A stretch of 34,189 nucleotides of DNA from Thiopseudomonas sp. (GTDB taxonomy: Bacteria > Pseudomonadota > Gammaproteobacteria > Pseudomonadales > Pseudomonadaceae). Where the stretch lies: positions 1 to 34,189 of the forward strand of contig JAHAYO010000017.1 of the NCBI GenBank assembly GCA_018384595.1, written 5' to 3'. The position numbers and the translations under genes were made by a program. Of the stretch, positions 27,465-34,189 are shown piece by piece; position 1 is the stretch's first letter, and every line of letters starts with the position of its first letter. The notes under the pieces were generated by a model. That model was given only the letters and a program-made list of their open reading frames with translations, was not told where the DNA came from and ran no database searches.

Positions 27465-28457
27465 ATGCTAAAAGTTGCCATTAATGGCTATGGCCGTATC
27501 GGCCGCAACATTCTGCGCACCCTGTTTGAGCGCGGCCTGCAGGACAAAATCCAGATTGTTGCCATCAACGATCTGGGCGATGCAAACATGCTGACCCACC
27601 TGACCCGTTTTGACTCCACCTTCGGCCGTTTCGGCATCAACATCGAGCAAGACGGCGACACCATGAAAATCGCCGGCCAAACCATCCGCCTGCTGCGCGA
27701 GCCTGAGCTGACCAAGTTGCCGTGGAAAGAGTTGGGCGTGGACGTGGTGATGGAGTGCACCGGCCGCGTTAAAAAACGTGCCGATGCGGAAAAACATCTG
27801 GCTGCCGGTGCCGGCAACGTACTGCTGGCCCACCCAGGCGAGGCCGACTTGACTGTCGTCTATGGCGTCAACCACGGCCAACTGGCTGACCAGCGCGTCG
27901 TTTCCAACGCGTCCTGCACCACCAACTGCCTAGCTCCAGTGGCCAAGGTGCTGCACGAAGCGATAGGCATTGAGCACGGTCTGATGACCACTATTCATGC
28001 CTACACCAACGACCAGAACCTGCTCGACAAAAACCACAGCGACCTGTACCGCGCCCGCGCTGCCGCCCACTCCATGATCCCCACCAGCACCGGTGCGGCC
28101 AAGGCCATTGGTCTGGTGATCCCCGAGCTGGCGGGCCGTCTGGACGGGCTGGCCGTGCGCGTACCGACCATGAACGTGTCGCTGGTTGACCTGACCTTTA
28201 CCGCAGGGCGCAACACCAGCGTGGAAGAAATCAACGACATTCTGCGCGCCGGAGCCAAGGCTTACCCGCAAGGCGTTATGGAGTGCAACGAAGCGCCGCT
28301 GGTATCCTGTGACTTCAACGGCTACCCCGTGTCCAGCGTGGCCGACCTGACCCAGACTCGTGTACACGACAACCTGGTCAAGGTACTGGCTTGGTACGAC
28401 AACGAGTGGGCCTTCTCTAACCGTATGCTGGACACTCTGCTGCACTGGCGCGGTTAA
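27465..28457 (+). CDS. gap: Glyceraldehyde-3-phosphate dehydrogenase (type I)
   Basis: A 330-residue phosphorylating GAPDH. The NAD-binding start is INGYGRIGRNILR, followed by AINDLGD, where Asp after Asn favours NAD. The active site SNASCTTNCLAP carries the nucleophilic Cys (about 149). The His-containing TTIHAYTNDQNLLDK, the STGAAKAIG loop and the C-terminal WYDNEWAFSNRMLD are all present. The run HAYTNDQN with DLYRARAAAHSMIP fits pseudomonad Gap1-type enzymes better than E. coli GapA; erythrose-4-phosphate dehydrogenase (Epd) is less likely because HAYTNDQNLLDK replaces the Epd pattern. The ATG has GAGGAG seven bases upstream. Confidence 0.93.
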   Translation: MLKVAINGYGRIGRNILRTLFERGLQDKIQIVAINDLGDANMLTHLTRFDSTFGRFGINIEQDGDTMKIAGQTIRLLREPELTKLPWKELGVDVVMECTGRVKKRADAEKHLAAGAGNVLLAHPGEADLTVVYGVNHGQLADQRVVSNASCTTNCLAPVAKVLHEAIGIEHGLMTTIHAYTNDQNLLDKNHSDLYRARAAAHSMIPTSTGAAKAIGLVIPELAGRLDGLAVRVPTMNVSLVDLTFTAGRNTSVEEINDILRAGAKAYPQGVMECNEAPLVSCDFNGYPVSSVADLTQTRVHDNLVKVLAWYDNEWAFSNRMLDTLLHWRG

Positions 28458-28481
28458 TCCGCTTTAACGGATTGCTCACGC

Positions 28482-28512
28482 AAAAACGGCTGCCAACTGG
28501 CAGCCGTTTTTT
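28482..28512. terminator. Bidirectional terminator between gap and slyX
   Basis: ACGGCTGCCA and TGGCAGCCGT form a 10-bp stem with a 2-base loop between A-run and T-run. It can stop gap transcripts and the slyX-end transcript from the opposite strand. Confidence 0.93.
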
Positions 28513-28519
28513 GTGGGTA

Positions 28520-28726
28520 TCAGTAATGCGGTGGCGGCTCATTAGGGACTTCCTGAAACTGCTGTGACTGCTCTTCCTGCCGTGCCTGCAGCCGCTCCAG
28601 CTCGCGCCGGAGCAGATCAATCTGCTTTTGCTGACCGGCAATCACATCACTTAGCGTCTGCAACGCATCATCCTGGAAGGCCTGGCGGATTTCCAGCTCG
28701 GCCATGCGCTCGTCAATGCTACTCAT
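28520..28726 (-). CDS. slyX: SlyX protein
   Basis: A 68-residue, mostly coiled-coil protein typical of SlyX: acidic N-terminal helix (MSSIDERMAELEIRQAFQD), then TLSDVIAGQQKQIDLLRREL, then a tail ending EPPPHY, the characteristic PPPHY C-terminus. Its function is undefined; in E. coli it neighbours slyD. It overlaps the end of the HIT gene by 4 bases (ATGA). Confidence 0.95.
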   Translation of the reverse strand: MSSIDERMAELEIRQAFQDDALQTLSDVIAGQQKQIDLLRRELERLQARQEEQSQQFQEVPNEPPPHY

Positions 28727-29151
28727 GCCAGCGCCACCTCCAGCCCGCTACGCTCCAGTGCCTGCAGCATTTGCTTGCGTACCGCATCCTGTCCGGATTC
28801 ACTGTAAGGCACCGCCGCGCCCCGGCCCCAGACCGGTGCCGGCCAGCTCTCGTCACCCTCGACCCGCACCACCAGGTGCATGTGCAGCTGGCGCACTACA
28901 TTGCCCAGGGTAGCAATGTTCATCTTGTCAGCGGCAAACACGCCCTGCATGGCCTGCGCCAGCAGGCGGCTCTCGTCCCACAGCTGATGCTGCTGCGCTT
29001 CATCCAATTCAAAGACCTCACTGACCGCCGCCACCCGCGGCACCAGAATCAGCCAGGGATAGCGCGCGTCGTTCATCAGCAATACCCGGCACAGCGGCAA
29101 ATCGGCCAGCCAACAGGTATCCTGCTGCAGGCGTTCATCCAGCACAAACAT
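28723..29151 (-). CDS. HIT-family nucleotide hydrolase/transferase
   Basis: A 142-residue histidine-triad protein. The catalytic signature reads QLHMHLVVR, where the family has HxHxHxx; Gln in the first position is common in bacterial members. The N-terminal RYPWLILVPR and the helix SRLLAQAMQGVF fit the fold. Members cleave nucleoside phosphate bonds such as AMP-lysine or dinucleoside polyphosphates; the substrate is undetermined here. The ATG at 29151 has GAGG upstream. It lies 3 bases from the preceding JetD-like gene and overlaps slyX by 4, so it is probably transcribed with both. Confidence 0.92.
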   Translation of the reverse strand: MFVLDERLQQDTCWLADLPLCRVLLMNDARYPWLILVPRVAAVSEVFELDEAQQHQLWDESRLLAQAMQGVFAADKMNIATLGNVVRQLHMHLVVRVEGDESWPAPVWGRGAAVPYSESGQDAVRKQMLQALERSGLEVALA

Positions 29152-29154
29152 GCT

Positions 29155-30069
29155 TCACCTCGTTGATGGTTGATCCGGCAAGGGTACAGATTCTAGCGCA
29201 CCCCGGTAGCGCTGATGACGCAAACTTTGTTGCTGCTCCAGCAAAACCTGCAAATGGAGTTGCAAAGCATGATTTTGCGGCCAGCTGCGGCTTCTGCGTT
29301 GCAGGCGTTCAAAATCCTCCTGCTGTTTTGGCTCAATGCGCGCCGTATAGGAGCCCTGGTTTAACAGGGACGGCTCTGGCAGCAGCAAATGGCTGTAGCC
29401 GTGGTCCAGCGCAATGTTGAGTCCAGCGGGGTCAAAGTCGCCCAGATAATAAGTGGGCTTGCCCAGCGCATTAAACTGCTGCACCAGGGCGATGACGCTT
29501 TGCGCATCATGCTGATAACCACGAAAAACGATCAGCGCATTGTCACACTCTGCCGGCAGGCGCTGGCTGCCGCTACGGTGATGCTCAAGGCAGTGATAAA
29601 ACATGTCCAGATTTTCCACTGCCAGCAAGCAGGGCGGTGTGTGCACATCCAGCTGGTCTGCCGGGATATCCAGCACCAGATCGGCTTGCGGCTGCTGCAA
29701 TACCGTCAGCGCCAGGTTGCCAGCATTCGGTTGCAACACCAGTACCCGACCAGCACGGGGGCGGCTGCTGTTTTTATCTTCACGGTTGCTGGCCTGTGCC
29801 TGCTGGTAACGGTTTTGTCCGCTGTGCACAGTGCCGATGGGCGGCTGGCCGAGCAGCTGCAGGGTTTCGTTGATGACCTGCAACACCTGCGGGCTGAACA
29901 GCAGTTTACTGGCCGTCACCCAGTCGTGGGTAGGTACATCCTGCGCCCGACACCAGTCCAGCAGCTCACGCGCTGCCTGGCTGTGCGCGGATTCACTGAC
30001 ACTGGCCGCCGTTTGCAAACGGGCCTCGACCCGTTGCAGCAGGTTGTATAGCTTTTGTGAAAATTCCAT
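29155..30069 (-). CDS. jetD: JetD/MksG-like TOPRIM nuclease subunit of a Wadjet-type system
   Basis: A 304-residue protein from the ATG at 30069, which has GGAG eight bases upstream; an upstream ATG (30186) would add 39 residues from a repeat-rich stretch and is rejected. The C-terminal half is TOPRIM-like: a hydrophobic strand ending LLAVENLDMF with Glu152, and TYYLGDFDPAGLNIAL with Asp211 and Asp213, the metal-binding DxD. The order E then DxD fits the DUF3322/DUF2220 nuclease JetD, which cuts circular plasmid DNA bound by JetABC. It looks shorter than typical JetD proteins, so the N-terminal domain may be reduced. It lies downstream of the SMC, MukE-like and kleisin-like genes but is separated from them by about 200 bases. 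Confidence 0.8.
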   Translation of the reverse strand: MEFSQKLYNLLQRVEARLQTAASVSESAHSQAARELLDWCRAQDVPTHDWVTASKLLFSPQVLQVINETLQLLGQPPIGTVHSGQNRYQQAQASNREDKNSSRPRAGRVLVLQPNAGNLALTVLQQPQADLVLDIPADQLDVHTPPCLLAVENLDMFYHCLEHHRSGSQRLPAECDNALIVFRGYQHDAQSVIALVQQFNALGKPTYYLGDFDPAGLNIALDHGYSHLLLPEPSLLNQGSYTARIEPKQQEDFERLQRRSRSWPQNHALQLHLQVLLEQQQSLRHQRYRGALESVPLPDQPSTR

Positions 30070-30117
30070 GTGCGCTACTCCAATACCCTCGTGCACCGGT
30101 TGACTCCGCCGACCGCT

Positions 30118-30154
30118 GGATTCTGCGACTCCACTTCGTTGCGCGCAGAATGAC
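30118..30154 (-). repeat. REP-like palindromic element B
   Basis: ATTCTGCG and CGCAGAAT form an 8-bp stem around a 16-base middle segment, flanked by GTC on the minus strand. It shares GTCA-N2-CTGCGCGCA and GTCGCAG with the element at 30210-30235, in the opposite orientation. Confidence 0.6.
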
Positions 30155-30209
30155 AAAGTCAATGCACTACGCGCAAAACGACGCAAGAAAACCTGCGATT
30201 TCTACCACC

Positions 30210-30235
30210 GTCACCCTGCGCGCAGTCGCAGGGTA
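30210..30235 (+). repeat. REP-like palindromic element A
   Basis: CCCTGCG and CGCAGGG form a 7-bp stem with a short loop, preceded by GTCA on the plus strand. It is a shorter version of the nearby element on the other strand, lacking the inner ten bases, so the two form an inverted pair. Confidence 0.6.
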
Positions 30236-30270
30236 TAGCATTGCCTGGGTCGGCAGTGCGGGCGGTTCCG

Positions 30271-31518
30271 TCAAATAGCCTGCCGCTGCGCAGCCCGCAC
30301 CTGTAACTCCAGATCCTGCACAATGAGCAGGTCGTTGTCCGCCCGCTCGGGCTGCTCATGGTAATGAAGCCGGAACATCCGCTTGTCGGCCGCGGCCAGT
30401 CCCTGATAGGCAGCAATCACCTGGTACAGCCAGATTTCCGCATCCCACTCAAGATTCGACTGCCGCAGCCAGTCCAGTGCACTCTGCCGGCCCTGTTGCT
30501 GCCAGACCTGCAAAAAGAAGCTTTCCACATCCTGCTGCAGGGCACGGCGCCGTGCCAGCACCACCTCATGCTCGGCATGGCTGATCACGCCGGCGGCTTC
30601 AGCCGGCAGGACACGCGGTTGCGGTGCCGGCGGCAGGGCCTGCAGCAGCTCGCGCAGCACGTCGCCATCCTGCAGGCGGTCCAGCGACAGGCTGGCAGCC
30701 GGCTGCAAGGCAGCGGCCTGATTGAACAGCAGGGGTACTTCCGTGCGCTGGGCATAATCGCCGGGCTTGAAGTTGGGGTAGCGTTGCAGATGCTCCAGCA
30801 TGCCACGCACCAGCCGGTTACGCGCATGTTGCTGACGGAAGCGTGCCAGCAGCTCGATCAGGCGCTGCTGCACCTCGCGCAAGCGGCTGAAGTGCTCGCT
30901 GACCTGATCCTGCAGTTCACGCACCAGCAGGCTGCGCAAGCGGGCATTGCTGCCACACAGGCTGATCAGCTCGGCAAAGTCGATCATCTTCAGCCCTTCC
31001 AGCCAGCGCTCGACCTCCTTGCCGGCTTTTTCGTTTTCGGCCATTTTCTCCGGCAGGCTGCTGACAAAGGCAAAATCACTGTTGAGCCGGTTCCACAGGC
31101 TTTCCAGACCGCTGATGATGCGGCTGTTGAGGTCATCCACATCCTGGCTCAAACCGGCAAACAGATAGTCGGCATGGGCATGGTTGCCCTGTTGCTGGGC
31201 CTGATTGATCTCGTTGGCCAGCCGGCGGATTTCCTCCAGAAAATCGCCAATCTCCGGGTTGACCTTGCGCCGGCGCTCATCGGCAATCAGCTGGGCAATC
31301 AGCTGGCGGGCCGGCTCGCCCAGCTTGGGGCCGCTCTGTTCATCGACATGGGAAAAAATCCGTGCTTGCAGCAGCTTCTCAATGGATTTGCCCTGCGCCA
31401 GCTCGTCAACCGGCTCTCCATAGTAGCTGCGCATCACCAGATCGGCGTGCTTGCCCAGCAGCTTGAGCCGTTCCACCCCCTGGCGGAACGCCTCGCCCTG
31501 ATACTCCAGCTGGCTCAT
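30271..31518 (-). CDS. jetA: JetA/MksF-like kleisin subunit of a Wadjet-type system
   Basis: A 415-residue, mostly helical protein. It is identified mainly by position and architecture: an N-terminal region (residues 1-80; LLGKHADLVMRSYYG and KLLQARIFSHVDEQSGPKLG) that could fold as a winged helix, a long helical middle with heptad-like segments, and a C-terminal helical part. These fit MukF/MksF/JetA kleisins, which bridge the SMC heads. It overlaps the MukE-like gene by 4 bases (ATGA at 31515-31518), showing co-translation. There is no enzymatic motif. About 200 bases with REP-like elements separate it from the JetD-like gene. The usual order places the kleisin first; here it is third. Confidence 0.7.
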   Translation of the reverse strand: MSQLEYQGEAFRQGVERLKLLGKHADLVMRSYYGEPVDELAQGKSIEKLLQARIFSHVDEQSGPKLGEPARQLIAQLIADERRRKVNPEIGDFLEEIRRLANEINQAQQQGNHAHADYLFAGLSQDVDDLNSRIISGLESLWNRLNSDFAFVSSLPEKMAENEKAGKEVERWLEGLKMIDFAELISLCGSNARLRSLLVRELQDQVSEHFSRLREVQQRLIELLARFRQQHARNRLVRGMLEHLQRYPNFKPGDYAQRTEVPLLFNQAAALQPAASLSLDRLQDGDVLRELLQALPPAPQPRVLPAEAAGVISHAEHEVVLARRRALQQDVESFFLQVWQQQGRQSALDWLRQSNLEWDAEIWLYQVIAAYQGLAAADKRMFRLHYHEQPERADNDLLIVQDLELQVRAAQRQAI

Positions 31519-32144
31519 GACAGCAGCTCCTCCTGCTGCACCGGCGGCTCCTCATCAATGCGGATGCGCTCTTCTTCCTGGATAAAACGCGCCAGCTCCA
31601 GCAGGTAATCAATCTTGCCGGTGACGATAAAATGCTGGCGGTCCCTGTGCGGCTGCAACAGGTAGCCGGTCTCGCACAGGCGGTCAAATACCAGTTTGAG
31701 CTGACCGCCCACCTCGTTGCTTTGCGACTGGAACAGGCGGGTGGTACACAGTTGCTGCAACTGCTGATGCAGGCTGGGGTTGGCTTCGATACGGGCGGCA
31801 ATTTCGTGCCGGTTGAGCACGTCGTGGGCGCTGAGCACGCGGTCGCTGCCGGTGGTGTCCTGTACCAGCTGCATCAGGCCGAGCATCGGCAACAGGCTGT
31901 CCATGGTGATACGCAACTGCTGGCTGAGGCTGTCACGCAGCGGCTGGTTCAGCTCGCGCCAGGCCAGATACCAGACGCTGCCGTCGGCGCTGCTGGCCAG
32001 CCGCCGGTTGAGTGGACGCAGGTAGTCGTCGATCGCCTCACGCGCCGCTTCCGACTGCAAACGCTCGTGGTTGTGGCTGTCACTGACCGCGCAGACAAAG
32101 CCGCCGGCCAGCAGGTATTCAAGCAGAGCACCGTACTGAATCAT
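31515..32144 (-). CDS. jetB: JetB/MksE-like subunit (MukE type) of a Wadjet-type system
   Basis: A 209-residue protein sized and placed like MukE/MksE/JetB (DUF4194), which binds the kleisin. The central part (QQLQQLCTTRLFQSQS, VGGQLKLVFDRLCETGYL) looks like tandem winged helices, ending with an acidic tail (EEERIRIDEEPPVQQEE). It overlaps the SMC gene upstream by 4 bases (32141-32144) and the kleisin-like gene downstream by 4 bases. The identification rests on genomic context and fold-like pattern rather than a single motif. Confidence 0.75.
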   Translation of the reverse strand: MIQYGALLEYLLAGGFVCAVSDSHNHERLQSEAAREAIDDYLRPLNRRLASSADGSVWYLAWRELNQPLRDSLSQQLRITMDSLLPMLGLMQLVQDTTGSDRVLSAHDVLNRHEIAARIEANPSLHQQLQQLCTTRLFQSQSNEVGGQLKLVFDRLCETGYLLQPHRDRQHFIVTGKIDYLLELARFIQEEERIRIDEEPPVQQEELLS

Positions 32145-34189
32145 TGGGCAAACTCCTGGCGTTGTTGTTGCAATAGCTGGCTTAAGCGGCTCAGTTGCGG
32201 CTCGATGCGCTTGAGCTGCGCGGGCTGGCCGCTCTGACGTTCAATCAGATAACGCTGCTGAAACAGGGTCAGCACATCCGACTCCGGGTTGGGAAAAGCG
32301 CCCACAACAAAAATATTATTGTTGCTGCAGGCGTTAAACAGTTTTTCCACATTGTGGTAGGCCAGGGTGCCAATCTCGTCAATCGGCCAGTGAATGCAGA
32401 CCTTCGCCTCGCCGCGCAGCAGCCGGGTAAAGGCCAGCAGGTATTTGCACAGGATCAGATAGGCCATGCCGTGGCTGGACGACTCCAGCAGCTGGCGATC
32501 ATTGCGGATAACCAGATCCGAGCCACCCTCGTTCAGGTGCAGCTCCAGCCGCATCAGGCTTTCAAAGCTGAACTGCTGGTCGCTGCGCAGCAATTCGGCA
32601 ACATCGGCCAGCTGCTTGAGATAGTTTTCCGGCGGCAGTTGGCCCGGGTGCTGCTCCCACTGCTGATGCGAGGCGGAGAAGGCTTTCAGCGGCTGCCAGA
32701 AACCCAGCTCGTCAATGGTGGACTGGATGCGCACTTCGGACTTGCTGATGCCCTCCAGCGCGAACTCCTCGGTCACCTCGGCGCTCAGGCGGCGGCTTTG
32801 CTCGCTGATGCGCCGGTTCAGGTCGCGGAACACGGTAAAGAAGTTGTACAAATCGCTGCCATAGTTGCGCCCCTGCTGGATCAGGTTCTGCTGCTGATCC
32901 TCCAGCAGGCGCAGCATGCCGGCAAAGGCTTGCAACATAGTGCGCGCCGCCGGCTGCTCGCCCAGCTGATGCCGCTGTTGCTGCCAGGTGTCCATAAAGT
33001 CGGCGGCGCTGTCGCGGATCAGGTCATTTTCAAATTGCTGCAGCGCCTTGCTGACCGCGCCTGAGCGTTCGCTGCGCTCGACCAGTGCCTGCTGCAGGCG
33101 GGCAATACGTTCGCGACAATCGGCGCTCTGCAGCGGCTCGCCTTCGGGCACAGCCGGCAATTGCGGCAACTGCTCGATCTGGCGCAGCAGCTTTTGCACG
33201 CTGTCCAGCTGTTGTTGCAGGACACCAGCTTGTTCGCGCCCCTGCTTGATGCGCTCGCGCTGCATGCTGCGCTGGTTGTTGAAGGCTTCGCCCAGGGCGC
33301 GCAGGGTTTCTTCCAGGGTCAGGCGTTTTTGTTCCAGCTCATACTCGGCTGCTACCAGCTGCGGCTTGCGCTGCTGCCAGTCAACCCGGATAAACTCCTG
33401 GTAGTCCTTTAGCTCGTCACGCCGTTCTTCGGTGCTGCGGATACGCTGACGCAGCTCCTTGAGCTTGCTTTCGAGCTGGCTGACGCGATTGGGGTCGATG
33501 CCCTGCTCCAGCAGCTCCTGTTTAAGCGCCTGCTCCAGCTGGCGGATTTGCTCGTCATAGCTGCGCTGACGCGCCTGCAGGTTTTGTTCGTGTTGCTGGT
33601 ATTGCTCTTTGAGCCGGCCCAGCTGCTCTTCAAAGTCGGCCAGCTCTTCCAGCTTGCGGCTCTGGAACGCATCTTCACGCTCACGCAACAGGGTTTTCTG
33701 CCGCTGCTGCTGCTGTTGCAGCCGCTGTTCCAGCGTTTGCAACTGCTGACGCAAGTCTTCACGACGATGTCGCTTGAGCTGCTCCAGCTCCTGGCGATAC
33801 TGCTCAAGGCTGTTTTTGGCAAACTCCAGATCGCTGCGCAACCGCTGCACCTGCTGCCGCGCCTGACTGGCCAGGCGTGCCGCTTCGTCACCGGCCTGAT
33901 TGAGCAGTTTTTGCTGCTTTTCCAGCGTTTCCAGCTGCGCCTGTTCTTCACGCACCTGGGCCATGGCATCTTTGAGCGCCTGCGCCAGTTGTTCGTCATC
34001 GCGGGCATGGGGCGGGGTTTCCAGCCGGCCCAGTTCGATCTGCAGCTGGTACAGGCTGGCTTCAGCCTGCGGCAACAACCTGGGATTAAGATCGCTGCGC
34101 TCCAGCAGCTCGGCGCGGATCACCTTGCCGATGCGCTGCTGCCAACCGGGCTGCTGCTCCTGCAAAAACGCGCGCAGGCTGCCGGCTTT
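32141..34189 (-). CDS. jetC: JetC/MksB-like SMC ATPase of a Wadjet-type system, 5' end off the window
   Basis: 683 residues are visible and the frame continues past the right edge, so the N-terminal ATPase half (Walker A) is missing. The apparent start at 34165 is TTG inside an open frame and is not real. The visible part has a long coiled coil rich in Gln, Leu, Arg and Glu (about 60-390 from 34165), then a globular C-terminal head. This has a signature-like LLESSSHGMAYLIL (C-loop, about 559-572) and a Walker B-like VCIHWPIDEIGTL (Asp-Glu at about 596-597), followed by NIFVVGAFPNPESDVL. This matches the SMC subunit of MukB/MksB/JetC systems. It is the first visible gene of the operon. Confidence 0.8.
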   Translation of the reverse strand, partial: KAGSLRAFLQEQQPGWQQRIGKVIRAELLERSDLNPRLLPQAEASLYQLQIELGRLETPPHARDDEQLAQALKDAMAQVREEQAQLETLEKQQKLLNQAGDEAARLASQARQQVQRLRSDLEFAKNSLEQYRQELEQLKRHRREDLRQQLQTLEQRLQQQQQRQKTLLREREDAFQSRKLEELADFEEQLGRLKEQYQQHEQNLQARQRSYDEQIRQLEQALKQELLEQGIDPNRVSQLESKLKELRQRIRSTEERRDELKDYQEFIRVDWQQRKPQLVAAEYELEQKRLTLEETLRALGEAFNNQRSMQRERIKQGREQAGVLQQQLDSVQKLLRQIEQLPQLPAVPEGEPLQSADCRERIARLQQALVERSERSGAVSKALQQFENDLIRDSAADFMDTWQQQRHQLGEQPAARTMLQAFAGMLRLLEDQQQNLIQQGRNYGSDLYNFFTVFRDLNRRISEQSRRLSAEVTEEFALEGISKSEVRIQSTIDELGFWQPLKAFSASHQQWEQHPGQLPPENYLKQLADVAELLRSDQQFSFESLMRLELHLNEGGSDLVIRNDRQLLESSSHGMAYLILCKYLLAFTRLLRGEAKVCIHWPIDEIGTLAYHNVEKLFNACSNNNIFVVGAFPNPESDVLTLFQQRYLIERQSGQPAQLKRIEPQLSRLSQLLQQQRQEFAQ

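Noticed and set aside
30358-31608. A 416-residue plus-strand open frame opposite the kleisin-like gene.
   Set aside because: It is the shadow of the overlapping minus-strand operon; composition is Gln/Leu/His-rich and it has no recognisable motif or ribosome-binding site.
34165-34189. A start codon for the SMC gene at 34165.
   Set aside because: It is a TTG inside a frame open to the edge of the window, and the protein lacks the N-terminal Walker A that must lie upstream.

Overview
The window (about 34 kb, moderately GC-rich) is chromosomal DNA of a gammaproteobacterium, most likely Pseudomonadaceae or a close relative. The evidence is an MvaT-type H-NS analogue, a Gap1-type GAPDH, the rnd-ycgL pair, and the block recN / grpE-dnaK-dnaJ-dapB-carA-orf-carB-greA, which follows the gene order known from Pseudomonas aeruginosa. 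No rRNA, tRNA, CRISPR array, prophage or insertion sequence was recognised.

Layout, left to right. (1) 1-2709, minus strand: the start of a DTW-domain protein, then a respiratory pair made of an octaheme cytochrome c of the tetrathionate-reductase family and a cytochrome b. (2) 2918-16550, minus strand: clpB, a small membrane protein, greA, carB, a LeuE-like exporter, carA, dapB, dnaJ, dnaK and grpE. Sigma-32-type promoters stand before clpB, dnaK and grpE. recN diverges from grpE and has a LexA box. (3) 16731-24380: recN, a DyP-type peroxidase, an OmpA-family lipoprotein, dcd, a bacteriohemerythrin, a cold-shock protein, ycgL, rnd and purU. (4) 24783-28457: mvaT, exonuclease I, a lipoprotein and GAPDH. 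(5) 28520-34189, minus strand: slyX and a HIT protein, preceded in the same direction by four genes that look like a Wadjet (JetABCD / MksBEFG) SMC plasmid-defence system. The SMC subunit runs off the right edge.

Two points stand out. First, CarA, the glutaminase subunit of carbamoyl-phosphate synthetase, is an intact reading frame in its normal operon. Yet all three residues of the glutamine amidotransferase triad (Cys269, His353, Glu355 in E. coli numbering) are replaced, by Gly, Ile and His, and further glutamine-binding residues are changed too. This predicts a bacterial carbamoyl-phosphate synthetase that depends on free ammonia, or help from another gene. Second, the Wadjet-like locus is ordered SMC, MukE-like, kleisin-like, TOPRIM nuclease. 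It has a short nuclease subunit, an inverted pair of REP-like elements before that subunit, and it is packed tightly against two housekeeping genes.

Functional themes are proteostasis (ClpB, DnaK, DnaJ, GrpE), carbamoyl phosphate and lysine/cell-wall precursor synthesis (CarAB, DapB), DNA repair (RecN, ExoI), nucleotide and one-carbon metabolism (Dcd, PurU) and genome defence. All calls come from reading the sequence; no database search was run.
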